Part shown: one piece after another, positions 17,349 through 27,391 of the stretch
How positions within the stretch are numbered: the stretch's first letter is position 1
Layout: every line of letters begins with the position of its first letter
Source of the DNA: Achromobacter deleyi
GTDB taxonomy: Bacteria > Pseudomonadota > Gammaproteobacteria > Burkholderiales > Burkholderiaceae_B
Length of the DNA stretch: 64,000 nucleotides
Assembly: GCF_902859705.1 (NCBI RefSeq)
Contig: NZ_CADIJO010000001.1
Coordinates: forward strand, 519,543-583,542
Direction: 5' to 3'
The notes under the pieces: generated by a model
The model's database searches: none
What the model saw: only the letters and a program-made list of their open reading frames with translations
What the model was told of the DNA's origin: nothing
Translations under genes and position numbers: made by a program

Positions 17349-19175
17349 ATGCCCTACCTTACCCCTCTGCAGGATTTCCGCTTTGCGCTGAAAGAACTGG
17401 CTGGCCTGGACGACGTCCTGAAATTGCCCGGCTTCGAAGAGGTGACGCCCGACCTGGTGGACGCCATCCTGGAAGAAAATGGCCGCTTCGTCGAGCAGGC
17501 GATTGCGCCGCTGAACGTGCCGGGCGACACCCGGCCGCCCGTCTGGAACGATGGGCACGTGACGGCCACGCCGGGCTACGCGCAGGGTTTCAAGGACTAT
17601 GCCGCCGGGGGCTGGCAGGGCCTGCAGCATCCGCAGGCCTGGGGCGGGCAAGGGCTGCCCAAGCTGGTCGCCGCCGCGCCTGGCGAAAACATCCAGGCGG
17701 CCAGCCTGGCATTCTCGTTGTGTCCGATGCTGACCGACGGCGTGATCGAGGCCATCCTGACGGTGGGGTCCGACGAGCAACGAAAAAAGTTCGTCCCCAA
17801 TTTGATCGGCGGCAAGTGGACGGGCACCATGAACCTGACCGAGCCGCAGGCCGGTTCGGACCTGGCGCAGGTGGCCACGCGCGCCGTGCGCCAGGAAGAC
17901 GGCAGCTTCCGGTTGTCCGGCCAGAAGATCTTCATCACTTACGGCGAGCACGACCTGGCCGAGAACATCATCCACCTGGTGCTGGCGCGCACGCCGGACG
18001 CCCCGCCTGGGGTGAAGGGCATTTCGCTGTTCATCGTGCCCAAGTTCCTGGTCGGCGCCGACGGCAGCCTGGGTGCGCGCAACGACGTCTGGTGCGCGTC
18101 GCTGGAGCACAAGCTGGGCATCCACGGCAGCCCCACCGCGGTGCTGCTGTACGGCTCGGGCAAGGGGGAAGCCGGCGAGGGCGCGGTGGGCTACCTGGTG
18201 GGCGAGCTGAACCGCGGGCTGGAATACATGTTCATCATGATGAACGCCGCCCGCTATTCGGTGGGGCAGCAGGGCATCGGCGTGTCCGAACGCGCCTACC
18301 AGCACGCGCTGGCCTATGCACGCGAGCGGGTGCAGGGGCGGGCAGTGGAAGGCTCGGCCGCGCCGGTCGCTATCGCGCGCCATCCGGACGTGCAGCGCAT
18401 GCTGCTGACCATGAAGGCGCTGACCGAGGCGGCGCGGGCCGTGTCTTATGTGACGGCGGCGGCGCACGACAAGGGCACGCACCATCCCGATCCCGAGCAG
18501 CGCGCCCGCAACCGGGCGTTCTACGAATACATGGTGCCCATCGTGAAGGGCTTTTCGACCGAGTCCGCCGTCGAGGTGGCGTCGCTGGGCATCCAGGTGC
18601 ACGGCGGCATGGGCTACATCGAAGAGACCGGCGCGGCGCAGTATTACCGCGATGCCCGCATCCTGCCCATCTATGAAGGCACCACCGCGATCCAGGCCAA
18701 CGACCTGGTCAGCCGCAAGACGCAACGCGACGCGGGCGCCACGGCCTACGCCGCCATCGCTGCCATGCGCGAAACGCTGCGGGCGGTCGAGGCCGAATCC
18801 TCGCGCGCTTCGGGCGCCGAGCGCGATGGCCTGCGCTTGCTGCGCGACAACCTGGACAGCGCGATCCAGGCCTATGAGGCCGGGGTGGAATTCATACTTG
18901 AGCAATCGGCCGCGAACATCCGCGCGGTCTATTCCAGCAGCGTGCCTTACCTGATGCTGGCCGGCGTGGTGCATGGCGGCTGGCAGATGGCGCGCGCGGT
19001 GCTGGCATGCCGCCGGCGTCTGGCCGGGGGCTCGACCGATCCGTTCCACCGCGAGAAGCTGGCCACCGGATTGTTCTATGCGGCGCACATCCTGCCGCGC
19101 GCCTTGGCGCTGTCCGCCGCGGTGCGCGCCGGGGTGGTCGCGGACGCGTGCGGGGCCGCTGCGAATATTGCATAA
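17349..19175 (+). CDS. Acyl-CoA dehydrogenase (long, C-terminally extended FadE-like form)
   Basis: 608 aa FAD enzyme oxidising acyl-CoA to enoyl-CoA and passing electrons to ETF. Motifs: MNLTEPQAGSDL and QKIFITYGEHD in the middle domain, QVHGGMGYIEETGAAQYYRD, and the catalytic-type glutamate in LPIYEGTTAIQ (about E443). The extra C-terminal domain after residue 470 is typical of the 590-610 aa bacterial group. Substrate chain length cannot be told. It stands alone between the asp cassette and the peroxiredoxin gene; etfBA is 5.7 kb upstream. Confidence 0.92.
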   Translation: MPYLTPLQDFRFALKELAGLDDVLKLPGFEEVTPDLVDAILEENGRFVEQAIAPLNVPGDTRPPVWNDGHVTATPGYAQGFKDYAAGGWQGLQHPQAWGGQGLPKLVAAAPGENIQAASLAFSLCPMLTDGVIEAILTVGSDEQRKKFVPNLIGGKWTGTMNLTEPQAGSDLAQVATRAVRQEDGSFRLSGQKIFITYGEHDLAENIIHLVLARTPDAPPGVKGISLFIVPKFLVGADGSLGARNDVWCASLEHKLGIHGSPTAVLLYGSGKGEAGEGAVGYLVGELNRGLEYMFIMMNAARYSVGQQGIGVSERAYQHALAYARERVQGRAVEGSAAPVAIARHPDVQRMLLTMKALTEAARAVSYVTAAAHDKGTHHPDPEQRARNRAFYEYMVPIVKGFSTESAVEVASLGIQVHGGMGYIEETGAAQYYRDARILPIYEGTTAIQANDLVSRKTQRDAGATAYAAIAAMRETLRAVEAESSRASGAERDGLRLLRDNLDSAIQAYEAGVEFILEQSAANIRAVYSSSVPYLMLAGVVHGGWQMARAVLACRRRLAGGSTDPFHREKLATGLFYAAHILPRALALSAAVRAGVVADACGAAANIA

Positions 19176-19328
19176 GGTTATATGCCTTGCGTATTTCCCC
19201 CGCAACAGGTTTGATGGAAGAATCGATTTCCGGGGCGGCCCTTGCCGCCACTGAAACGATTACCCGGTGGGTCCCGGGCCTGGAGACCCGCCGGTTCCGC
19301 AAACCTGAATGCGCACGCAGGAGACACC

Positions 19329-19970
19329 ATGAGTCATCTACGCCTGGGCGATACCGCCCCCGATTTCGAACAGGAATCCTCGGCCGGCCCGATCCGCTTC
19401 CATGAGTATCTGGGCAATAGCTGGGGTGTCCTTTTCTCGCATCCGGCCGACTTCACGCCGGTCTGCACGACCGAGCTGGGCTACACCGCCAAGCTGGCCG
19501 ATGAATTCGCCAAGCGCAACGTGAAAGTACTGGCCCTGTCCGTGGACGGCGCCGATTCGCACAGCAAGTGGATCGAAGACATCAACGACACGCAGTCCAC
19601 CAAGGTCAATTTCCCGATCCTGGCCGACAAGGACCGCAAGGTGTCCGAGCTGTACGACATGATCCACCCGAACGCCAACGCCACCCTGACGGTGCGCTCG
19701 GTGTTCATCATCGACCCGAACAAGAAGGTTCGCCTGACCATCACGTACCCGGCCAGCACCGGCCGCAACTTCAACGAGATCCTGCGCGTCATCGATTCGC
19801 TGCAGCTGACCGACAGCCACAGCGTGGCCACGCCGGTCAACTGGGAAGACGGCGACGACGTGATCATCGTTCCGTCCCTGCAGGACGAAGCCGTGATCAA
19901 GCAGAAATTCCCCAAGGGCTACAAGGCCGTGCGCCCGTACCTGCGCATTACGCCGCAACCGAATAAGTAA
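19329..19970 (+). CDS. 1-Cys peroxiredoxin (Prx6 subfamily)
   Basis: 213 aa from ATG 19329 with AGGAG upstream. Reduces hydrogen and alkyl peroxides. The peroxidatic cysteine is C46 in HPADFTPVCTTE; no other cysteine is present, which places it in the 1-Cys class recycled by an outside thiol. The long C-terminal half with DNRDWEDGDD-like VNWEDGDDVIIVPS is typical of Prx6. It ends in a strong terminator and lies just before the sulfate operon, although the promoters appear separate. Confidence 0.94.
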   Translation: MSHLRLGDTAPDFEQESSAGPIRFHEYLGNSWGVLFSHPADFTPVCTTELGYTAKLADEFAKRNVKVLALSVDGADSHSKWIEDINDTQSTKVNFPILADKDRKVSELYDMIHPNANATLTVRSVFIIDPNKKVRLTITYPASTGRNFNEILRVIDSLQLTDSHSVATPVNWEDGDDVIIVPSLQDEAVIKQKFPKGYKAVRPYLRITPQPNK

Positions 19971-20036
19971 ATAAGAAAATCGTGCGCAAGGCGGCCCGCG
20001 CCGCCTTGCCCGATTTCGGCGGGCAAGGCCCGTAGC

Positions 20037-20070
20037 GCCGCGTTTTCCCCTGGGAAAGCGCGGCTTTTTT
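20037..20070 (+). terminator. Rho-independent terminator after the peroxiredoxin gene
   Basis: GCCGCGTTTTCCC / GGGAAAGCGCGGC stem with G-T pairs, followed by six Ts. Confidence 0.88.
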
Positions 20071-20205
20071 GCATTTTGGGGGCGCCGCGCACCGCTGCGC
20101 TATATGCCTGGGAGCGATGAGCAATCAAAGAATGATTCGTTCCGTTCAGAACAGGCCCCCGGCAAACTTGCTTCCACATTGCCAAACACGGGAAGGGAGC
20201 AAGGA

Positions 20206-21234
20206 ATGTCTTTCAGGAAAGCGGGTTGGTTGGCCGCCTTGGCCGCAGTGACGGTGTCCTTTGCCGCGATCGCGCCGGCCCAGGCGCAGCAGAAGCAGAC
20301 CCTGTTGAACGTGTCCTACGATCCGACGCGCGAGCTGTACCGCGCCATCGATGACGCCTTCATCAAGCAATACAAGGAAAAGGCCAACGTCGATCTGACG
20401 ATTCGCCAGTCGCACGGCGGTTCGGGCCGCCAGGCGCGCTCGGTCATCGACGGGCTGGAAGCCGACGTGGTGACGCTGGCGCTGGCCTACGACATCGACG
20501 CCATCGCCGATCGCGGCCTGGTGCCCGAGAACTGGCAGGCGCGCCTGCCGCAGAACAGCTCGCCGTACACCTCGACCATCGTGTTCCTGGTGCGCAAGGG
20601 CAACCCCAAGCAGATCAAGGACTGGGACGACCTCATCAAGGACGGCGTGCAGGTGATCACGCCCAACCCGAAGACCTCGGGCGGCGCGCGCTGGAATTAC
20701 CTGGCGGCCTGGGCCTACGCGCTGGAAAAGAACGGCGGCAGCGAAGAGAAGGCGCGCGCCTACGTCGGCGATCTGCTCAAGCATGTGCCGGTGCTGGATA
20801 CCGGTGCCCGTGGTGCCACCACCACCTTCGTCGAGCGCGGCGTGGGCGACGTGCTGCTGGCCTGGGAAAACGAGGCCTTCCTGGCGCTCGAGGAACTGGG
20901 TCCGGACAAGTTCGATATCGTGGTGCCGTCGCTGTCCATCCTGGCCGAGCCGCCCGTGGCCATCGTCGACAAGATCGTCGACAAGAAGGGCACCCGCGCC
21001 GCGGCGCAAGCCTATCTTGAATTCCTGTACACGCCCGCCGCGCAGGAAATCATCGCCAAGAACTACTACCGCCCGATCGACAAGACCGTGGCCGCCAAGT
21101 ACGAAAGCAAATTCCCGAAGGTCAAGCTGGTGACGATCGACGACAAGATCTTCGGCGGCTGGCGCAAGGCGCAGAAGGATCACTTCAGCGACGGCGGCAC
21201 GTTTGACCAGATCTACCAGCCGCAGAAGAAATAA
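20206..21234 (+). CDS. sbp: Periplasmic sulfate-binding protein
   Basis: 342 aa from ATG 20206. The signal peptide is cleaved after AQA (about residue 27). The mature part has family motifs [38 protein letters not shown] and [16 protein letters not shown]. It delivers sulfate, or thiosulfate, to the CysTW permease encoded immediately downstream. It is the first gene of sbp-cysT-cysW-cysA-cysH-cysD-cysN; CysB control is expected from the family, but I could not define a CysB site in the 130-base leader. Confidence 0.95.
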   Translation: MSFRKAGWLAALAAVTVSFAAIAPAQAQQKQTLLNVSYDPTRELYRAIDDAFIKQYKEKANVDLTIRQSHGGSGRQARSVIDGLEADVVTLALAYDIDAIADRGLVPENWQARLPQNSSPYTSTIVFLVRKGNPKQIKDWDDLIKDGVQVITPNPKTSGGARWNYLAAWAYALEKNGGSEEKARAYVGDLLKHVPVLDTGARGATTTFVERGVGDVLLAWENEAFLALEELGPDKFDIVVPSLSILAEPPVAIVDKIVDKKGTRAAAQAYLEFLYTPAAQEIIAKNYYRPIDKTVAAKYESKFPKVKLVTIDDKIFGGWRKAQKDHFSDGGTFDQIYQPQKK

Positions 21235-21258
21235 GCGGACAACCAGCGGACGACGGCC

Positions 21259-22149
21259 ATGACTTCAGCCTCGATTCCGGCGGCAAAGGGCGCGCAGGCG
21301 CCTTTTGCCGTTCGGCGCAACAGCCCGGGCGTGCTGCCCGGTTTCGGCATTTCCATGGGCTACGCGGTGCTGTACCTGAGCGTGCTCGTGCTGATCCCCC
21401 TGGCGGCCTTGCCGATCAAGAGCGCCTCGCTCGGTTGGCAGGGTTTCTGGGACGCCGTGACGGCGCCGCGCGTGGTGGCGTCGTACCAGCTGACCTTCGG
21501 CGCATCGCTGCTGGCGGCGCTGGTGAACCTGGTGTTCGGCACCATCGTGGCCTGGGTGCTGGTGCGTTATCGCTTTCCCGGCAAGAAGATCCTGGACGCC
21601 CTGGTCGACCTGCCGTTCGCTTTGCCCACGGCGGTGGCCGGCATCGCGCTGACGGCGCTGTATTCCGAAAAAGGCTGGCTGGGCGCGCCGCTGGCCGAGT
21701 GGTTCGGTCTGAAAGTGGCGTTCACGCCGCTGGGTATCGTGATTGCGCTGATCTTCATCGGCGTGCCGTTCGTGGTGCGCACGGTGCAGCCGGTGCTGGA
21801 AGACGTCGAACGCGAGATCGAGGAAGCCGCGGCCAGCCTGGGCGCCGACCGCTGGCAGACCATCCGCCGCGTGCTGCTGCCCACGATCCTGCCCGCGCTG
21901 ATGACCGGGTTCGCGCTGGCATTCGCGCGCGCAGTGGGGGAATACGGGTCGGTGGTTTTCATCGCCGGCAACATGCCGATGGTGTCCGAGATCACGCCGC
22001 TTCTGATCATCGCCAAGCTGGAGCAGTTCGACTATGCCGGCGCTGCGGCGATCGCGACCGTGATGCTGGCGTTGTCCTTCGTGCTGCTGCTGGTCATCAA
22101 TCTGCTGCAGGGCTGGCAAGCCCGTCGCGGCTTGGGGAGACAGGCATGA
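21259..22149 (+). CDS. cysT: Sulfate/thiosulfate ABC permease CysT (CysU)
   Basis: 296 aa with six predicted membrane helices (first near [21 protein letters not shown]). The cytoplasmic EAA loop contacting CysA is [21 protein letters not shown]. It pairs with CysW to form the inner-membrane channel. The stop overlaps the cysW start by 4 bases. Confidence 0.95.
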   Translation: MTSASIPAAKGAQAPFAVRRNSPGVLPGFGISMGYAVLYLSVLVLIPLAALPIKSASLGWQGFWDAVTAPRVVASYQLTFGASLLAALVNLVFGTIVAWVLVRYRFPGKKILDALVDLPFALPTAVAGIALTALYSEKGWLGAPLAEWFGLKVAFTPLGIVIALIFIGVPFVVRTVQPVLEDVEREIEEAAASLGADRWQTIRRVLLPTILPALMTGFALAFARAVGEYGSVVFIAGNMPMVSEITPLLIIAKLEQFDYAGAAAIATVMLALSFVLLLVINLLQGWQARRGLGRQA

Positions 22150-23045
22150 GCGCTGTAGACCGTCCGGCCCACCTGACCGAGCCGCGCTGGGTGCGCGGCG
22201 TGCTGCTGTTTCTGGCGCTGGGCTTTCTGACGCTGTTTCTGCTGGTGCCGCTGGCCGCCGTGTTCATCGAGGCGTTCCGCAAGGGCTGGCAGCTGTATCT
22301 GGATGCCATCGTCGAACCCGATGCCTGGTCGGCCATCAAGCTGACGCTGCTGGTGGCGGCCATTGCGCTGCCGGTGAACCTGGTGTTCGGCGTGGCCGCG
22401 GCCTGGGCCATCACCAAATTCCAGTTCCGCGGCAAGCAGTTCCTGATCACCCTGATCGACTTGCCGTTTTCGGTGTCGCCAGTGGTGGCGGGGCTGGTGT
22501 TCGTGCTGCTGTTCGGTACCCAAGGCTGGTTCGGCGGCTGGCTGCAGGACAACGACATCAAGATCGTCTACGCCGTGCCCGGCATCATCCTGGCCACGCT
22601 GTTCGTGACCTTTCCGTTCGTCGCGCGCGAGCTGATTCCGCTGATGCAGGCGCAGGGCAGCGAAGAAGAGCAGGCCGCGCTGACGCTGGGCGCCAGCGGC
22701 TGGCAGATCTTCTGGCGGGTGACGCTGCCCAATATCAAGTGGGGCCTGCTGTACGGCGCGATTCTCTGCAATGCGCGCGCGATGGGCGAGTTTGGCGCGG
22801 TGTCGGTCGTGTCCGGCCAGATCCGCGGCCTGACCAACACCATGACCCTGCACGTCGAGATTCTCTACAACGAATATCAGTACTCGGCGGCGTTCGCGGT
22901 GGCCTCGCTGTTGGCGCTCCTGGCGCTGGTGACGCTGGTGGCCAAGAACGTGGTCGAGTGGCGCAACGCGCGCTATCTGCGGGCGGCGGAACTGCCGGTC
23001 GAATATCCCGGGCCCGTGACGGCCATCAAGCCGGCCGCCGCCTGA
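22146..23045 (+). CDS. cysW: Sulfate ABC permease CysW
   Basis: 299 aa from ATG 22146. Six hydrophobic helices and the EAA-loop motif [20 protein letters not shown], then CysW-typical [19 protein letters not shown]. Partner of CysT. The shared ATGA with cysT suggests equal production. cysA follows after 25 bases with a GGAGA ribosome site. Confidence 0.96.
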   Translation: MSAVDRPAHLTEPRWVRGVLLFLALGFLTLFLLVPLAAVFIEAFRKGWQLYLDAIVEPDAWSAIKLTLLVAAIALPVNLVFGVAAAWAITKFQFRGKQFLITLIDLPFSVSPVVAGLVFVLLFGTQGWFGGWLQDNDIKIVYAVPGIILATLFVTFPFVARELIPLMQAQGSEEEQAALTLGASGWQIFWRVTLPNIKWGLLYGAILCNARAMGEFGAVSVVSGQIRGLTNTMTLHVEILYNEYQYSAAFAVASLLALLALVTLVAKNVVEWRNARYLRAAELPVEYPGPVTAIKPAAA

Positions 23046-23070
23046 TGCGGCCGGCCAGACGGAGACAAGC

Positions 23071-24135
23071 ATGAGCATCGAAGTTCGCAACCTATCCAAG
23101 CGTTTCGGCCAGTTCCGGGCGCTGAACGACGTATCCCTGCACATCGAGACGGGCGAGCTGGTGGCGCTGCTGGGGCCATCGGGCTGTGGCAAGACCACGT
23201 TGCTGCGCATCATCGCGGGGCTGGAAGCGGCCGACAGCGGCAGCGTGCTGTTCGCCGGTGAAGACGCGACGTCCGTGGACGTGCGCCAGCGCCAGGTGGG
23301 ATTTGTGTTCCAGCATTACGCGCTGTTCAAGCACATGACCGTGTTCGAGAACGTGGCCTTCGGACTGCGGGTCAAGCACCGTTCGCAGCGGCCGTCGGAA
23401 GACCAGATCCAGCGCAAGGTGCATGACCTGCTGGGGCTGGTGCAGCTGGATTGGCTGGCGGACCGCTATCCGGCCCAGCTGTCGGGCGGCCAGCGTCAGC
23501 GCATTGCCCTGGCGCGCGCCTTGGCGGTCGAACCGCGCGTGCTGCTGCTGGACGAGCCGTTCGGCGCGCTGGACGCCAAGGTGCGCAAGGAACTGCGCCG
23601 CTGGCTGCGCCGCCTGCACGACGAGCTGAACGTAGCCAGTGTGTTCGTCACGCATGACCAGGAAGAGGCGCTGGAAGTGGCCGACCGGGTGGTGCTGATG
23701 AACGCCGGCAAGATCGAACAGGTGGGCACGCCGCGCGAAGTCTGGGAAGGCCCGGCCACGCCGTTCGTCTACGGCTTCCTGGGCGACGTGAACCAGTTGC
23801 AGGGCGTGGCCAGCCGCGGCGTCTGGGAAGGCGCCGGCCTGTCGCTGCCGGCGCCTGAACTGGCGCAGGCCGAAAACCAGCGCGCCACAGCCTACGTGCG
23901 GCCGCACGAGTTCGATATCGAACGCTATCGCGCGGGCGGCGACGGCATCCCGGTGCGCCTGGCGCACGCCTACCTGGCCGGCCCCAGCGCCTACCTGGAA
24001 CTGACTCGCCAGGATTCCGACGCCATCCTTGAAGCCGAAGTGCCCGAGCACCTGTACCGGGAACTGGGGCTGCAGGACGGTGAAACCCTGCTGGCGCGTC
24101 CGCGCCGGGCGCGCATTTTCGCGGTGCAATCATGA
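23071..24135 (+). CDS. cysA: Sulfate ABC transporter ATPase CysA
   Basis: 354 aa. ATPase driving sulfate import: Walker A GPSGCGKT (35-42), Q-loop [12 protein letters not shown], signature LSGGQRQR, Walker [12 protein letters not shown] and H-loop [10 protein letters not shown]. The C-terminal TOBE-type domain (after about 245) is as in CysA/MalK ATPases. It overlaps cysH by 4 bases, coupling transport to reductive assimilation. Confidence 0.96.
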   Translation: MSIEVRNLSKRFGQFRALNDVSLHIETGELVALLGPSGCGKTTLLRIIAGLEAADSGSVLFAGEDATSVDVRQRQVGFVFQHYALFKHMTVFENVAFGLRVKHRSQRPSEDQIQRKVHDLLGLVQLDWLADRYPAQLSGGQRQRIALARALAVEPRVLLLDEPFGALDAKVRKELRRWLRRLHDELNVASVFVTHDQEEALEVADRVVLMNAGKIEQVGTPREVWEGPATPFVYGFLGDVNQLQGVASRGVWEGAGLSLPAPELAQAENQRATAYVRPHEFDIERYRAGGDGIPVRLAHAYLAGPSAYLELTRQDSDAILEAEVPEHLYRELGLQDGETLLARPRRARIFAVQS

Positions 24136-24887
24136 CGACAACTGAACTGTCCCCGCAGGCCGCACTGGATGCCGATCCGGCGCTGGCCGCCCGCTGGGCT
24201 GACCTGATCACCAGGCTGGCGGACATCCGCCAGCGCTATCCCGACGCCGCGCTGGCCTCGTCGCTGGCGGCCGAGGACATGGTGCTGACGCACGCCATCT
24301 ATGACGCCGGGCTGGACCTGGAGGTCTTCACGCTGGACACCGGCCGCCTGCATGCGGAAACGCTGGGCGTGCTGGACGCCGTGCGCGAGCGCTACGGCCG
24401 TGACATCACCGTGTACCGGCCGGTCGCCGAGGCGGTCGAGCGTCACGTGGCCGAACACGGCGCCTTTGCGTTCTATGAAAGCGTGGACCTGCGCAAGACC
24501 TGTTGCCAGATCCGCAAGGTCGAACCGCTCAAGCGTGCGCTGGCCGGGCGGGGCGCCTGGATCACAGGCCAGCGGCGAGCGCAGTCGGCCACGCGCGGCG
24601 AATTGCACCTGGAAGAAGACGACAAGACCTTCGGCCTCTACAAATTCAACCCGCTGGCCGACTGGAGCGAGGCGGACGTCTGGGGCGCGATTCGCGCCTT
24701 GGGCATTCCGTACAACCCGCTGCACGACCAGGGCTACCCGTCCATCGGTTGCGAGCCCTGTACCCGCGCGATCCGTCCAGGCGAAGACCTGAGGGCGGGG
24801 CGGTGGTGGTGGGAATCGTCCGATTCCAAGGAATGCGGCCTGCACGCTGGCAACCGCGTCATCAGCGTCGTGCCGGCGCGCACGTGA
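24132..24887 (+). CDS. cysH: Adenylylsulfate (APS) reductase, 4Fe-4S type
   Basis: 251 aa. The four cluster ligands CC (C124, C125) and CxxC (C207, C210) are present, marking an APS rather than PAPS reductase. The catalytic cysteine is C235 in ECGLH. Reduces APS to sulfite with thioredoxin or glutathione. No cysC (APS kinase) is in the cluster, consistent with direct APS use. It overlaps cysA and is followed by cysDN. Sulfite reductase is not in the window. Confidence 0.95.
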   Translation: MTTTELSPQAALDADPALAARWADLITRLADIRQRYPDAALASSLAAEDMVLTHAIYDAGLDLEVFTLDTGRLHAETLGVLDAVRERYGRDITVYRPVAEAVERHVAEHGAFAFYESVDLRKTCCQIRKVEPLKRALAGRGAWITGQRRAQSATRGELHLEEDDKTFGLYKFNPLADWSEADVWGAIRALGIPYNPLHDQGYPSIGCEPCTRAIRPGEDLRAGRWWWESSDSKECGLHAGNRVISVVPART

Positions 24888-24927
24888 CGCCCGCCGCTCA
24901 TCAGAAATCTGTTTTAGGGGAATACCT

Positions 24928-25836
24928 ATGTCCGCAGTGATCCAACGCAGCCACCTGGACTGGCTGGAATCGGAAGCCATATTCATCATGCGCGAGGTGG
25001 CCGCGGAAAGCGAAAAGCCCGTGCTGCTGTTCTCGGGCGGCAAGGACTCGGTGGTGCTGCTGCGCCTGGCCGAGAAGGCATTCCGCCCCGGGCGCTTTCC
25101 GTTTCCGCTGATGCACATCGACACGGGCCACAACTTCGACGAGGTCATCGCCTTTCGCGATGCCCGCGCCGCCGAGCTGGGCGAGACGTTGATCGTGCGC
25201 AGCGTGGAAGACTCGATCAAGCGGGGCAGCGTGGTGCTGCGCCGCGAGACCGATTCACGCAATGCGGCCCAGGCCGTGACGCTGCTGGAGGCCATCGAGG
25301 AATTCGGCTTTGACGCCTGCATCGGCGGCGCCCGCCGCGACGAGGAAAAGGCGCGCGCCAAGGAACGCATCTTTTCGTTCCGCGACGAGTTCGGCCAATG
25401 GGATCCCAAGGCCCAGCGCCCGGAACTGTGGAACCTGTTCAACACGCGGGTGCACCGCGGCGAGAACATGCGGGTGTTCCCGATCTCGAACTGGACCGAG
25501 CTGGACGTCTGGCAGTACATCCAGCGCGAGCAGCTGGCCCTGCCGCCGATCTATTTCAGCCACGAGCGCGAGGTGGTCCGGCGCAAGGGGCTGCTGGTGC
25601 CGGTCACGCGCCTGACGCCGCCGCAGGACGGCGAGACGGTCGAGCGCCTGCCGGTGCGGTTTCGCACGGTGGGCGATATTTCCTGCACCTGCCCGGTGGC
25701 GTCCGACGCCGCCGACACCGCCGCCATCATCGCCGAGACGGCCGTGACCGACATCACCGAGCGCGGCGCCACGCGCATGGACGACCAGACTTCCGAGGCC
25801 TCGATGGAGCGCCGCAAGAAAGAGGGCTATTTCTGA
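24928..25836 (+). CDS. cysD: Sulfate adenylyltransferase subunit 2
   Basis: 302 aa. Forms APS from sulfate and ATP together with CysN. The PP-loop motif FSGGKDSVVLLRLA is near residue 33; HIDTGHNFDEVI and GGARRDEEKARAKER are conserved. The C-terminus ends in MERRKKEGYF, as in the family. It lies between cysH and cysN and should be co-transcribed. Confidence 0.97.
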   Translation: MSAVIQRSHLDWLESEAIFIMREVAAESEKPVLLFSGGKDSVVLLRLAEKAFRPGRFPFPLMHIDTGHNFDEVIAFRDARAAELGETLIVRSVEDSIKRGSVVLRRETDSRNAAQAVTLLEAIEEFGFDACIGGARRDEEKARAKERIFSFRDEFGQWDPKAQRPELWNLFNTRVHRGENMRVFPISNWTELDVWQYIQREQLALPPIYFSHEREVVRRKGLLVPVTRLTPPQDGETVERLPVRFRTVGDISCTCPVASDAADTAAIIAETAVTDITERGATRMDDQTSEASMERRKKEGYF

Positions 25837-25878
25837 TTGCACGAGCGGCCGGCGCAGCGCCGGCCACAGGGGACGCAC

Positions 25879-27177
25879 ATGAATGCAGTAAACGATTCTT
25901 TTCTTTCGGGCGCCGGCACGGGCGTGCTGCGCCTGATCACGGCCGGTTCGGTCGACGATGGCAAATCGACGCTGATCGGCCGCCTGCTGTATGACAGCAA
26001 GGGCGTGTTTGCCGACCAGCTGGATGCGATCTCGCGCGCCAAGTACAAGCGCGTGGCCGAAGGCGGTATCGACTTCTCGCTGCTGACCGACGGCCTGGAG
26101 GCCGAGCGCGAGCAGGGCATCACGATCGACGTGGCCTACCGCTACTTTTCGACACCGGCGCGCAAGTTCATCATCGCCGACGCGCCGGGCCACGAGCAGT
26201 ACACGCGCAACATGGTGACCGGCGCGTCCACTGCGGACGTGGCCGTGATCCTGATCGACGCTACCCGCGCTGCCGACGGCAAGCTGCTGCCGCAGACCAA
26301 GCGCCACAGCACCATCGCCCGGCTGCTCGGCATCCGCCACATCGTGGTGGCGGTCAACAAGATGGACCTGGTGGACTGGGACCGCGCGGTGTTCGAACGC
26401 ATCCGCGACGCCTATGCCGACCTGGCGGGCAAGCTGGGCATCGCGCACTTCGACGCGCTGCCGCTGTCGGCGCTGAACGGCGACAACGTGGTGACGCTGT
26501 CGGACAAGACACCCTGGTACACGGGGCAGCCGCTGCTGACGCTGCTGGAATCGCTGGACCTGTCCGGCGATGGCCGCAGCGGACCGCTGCGCTTTCCGGT
26601 GCAATGGGTGGCGCGTCACGACGGTGATCGCAAGGAAGACTTCCGCGGCTATGCCGGCCGCATCGCCAGCGGCGTGCTGCGCCCGGGTGACGAGGTCACG
26701 GTGCAGCCGTCGGGCGTGTCGGCGCGCGTGCGCGAAGTGCGCGTGTTCGACCGCGTGCTGGATGAAGCGGTGGCGGGCGATTCGGTCACGCTGGTGCTGG
26801 ATCGCGATGTCGATGTGTCGCGCGGCGACGTGATCGTGCATTCAGAGGCGCAAGCGCAAGTCGCGCGCGAGTTCGAAGCCGAGCTGTGCTGGCTCGACGC
26901 GCAACCGCTGAACCCGGCGCGCAAGTACTTGCTCAAGCACGGCACGCGACTGACGTCGGCGAAGATCCGCGCGGTGCTGTCGCATCGCGATATCCACGAA
27001 CTGCAGGAAGTGCAGAACACGGAAGGCACGCTGCGCATGAACGACATCGGCCGCGTCACGTTCACCACGCGCGAAGCGTTGGCGGTCGATCGGTACGACG
27101 ATGTCGCGGCCACGGGCGCCTTCATTTTGATCGACGAGGCCACGCATCAGACGGCGGCGGCGGGCATGCTTCGGTAA
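25879..27177 (+). CDS. cysN: Sulfate adenylyltransferase subunit 1 (GTPase)
   Basis: 432 aa from ATG 25879. EF-Tu-like GTPase that powers APS synthesis by CysD: G1 GSVDDGKST (23-31), G3 DAPGHEQY, G4 NKMD. The C-terminal beta-barrel domains are intact. Its length shows it is CysN alone; the CysC kinase domain found in CysNC fusions is missing, matching the APS-type cysH. It is the last gene of the operon and ends at a strong terminator. Confidence 0.96.
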   Translation: MNAVNDSFLSGAGTGVLRLITAGSVDDGKSTLIGRLLYDSKGVFADQLDAISRAKYKRVAEGGIDFSLLTDGLEAEREQGITIDVAYRYFSTPARKFIIADAPGHEQYTRNMVTGASTADVAVILIDATRAADGKLLPQTKRHSTIARLLGIRHIVVAVNKMDLVDWDRAVFERIRDAYADLAGKLGIAHFDALPLSALNGDNVVTLSDKTPWYTGQPLLTLLESLDLSGDGRSGPLRFPVQWVARHDGDRKEDFRGYAGRIASGVLRPGDEVTVQPSGVSARVREVRVFDRVLDEAVAGDSVTLVLDRDVDVSRGDVIVHSEAQAQVAREFEAELCWLDAQPLNPARKYLLKHGTRLTSAKIRAVLSHRDIHELQEVQNTEGTLRMNDIGRVTFTTREALAVDRYDDVAATGAFILIDEATHQTAAAGMLR

Positions 27178-27195
27178 ACCGCAAGCAGGCCGCGA

Positions 27196-27235
27196 AACAA
27201 CACCCCTGTAGCCCCGAAAAAGGGGTGTTGTTTTT
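27196..27235 (+). terminator. Rho-independent terminator after cysN
   Basis: Stem ACAACACCCC with GGGGTGTTGT and a 15-base loop, then TTTTTATT. Confidence 0.9.
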
Positions 27236-27355
27236 ATTCCAAACCCAATGCTGGTGCGGGTTTCCGGCCGATATCGCAAGATGAAATCGAATTGTCCGGA
27301 CGGCGTCTTCGTCTTGCGGTAAAGTGGGGCTGTCTTACGAAAAGGCTTTTGGTGC

Positions 27356-27385
27356 TTGTCAAAACCACTGTGTTTTTGTACAGTA
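27356..27385 (+). promoter_or_regulatory. SOS promoter: sigma-70 elements overlapped by a LexA-type box
   Basis: -35 TTGTCA (27356-27361), 17-base spacer, -10 TACAGT (27379-27384). A perfect CTGT-N8-ACAG (27368-27383), with flanking A and T making ACTGT...ACAGT, covers the spacer and -10, the classic LexA arrangement. The predicted RNA start is at about 27391, next to the ATG at 27392. Confidence 0.75.
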
Positions 27386-27391
27386 GTTTTC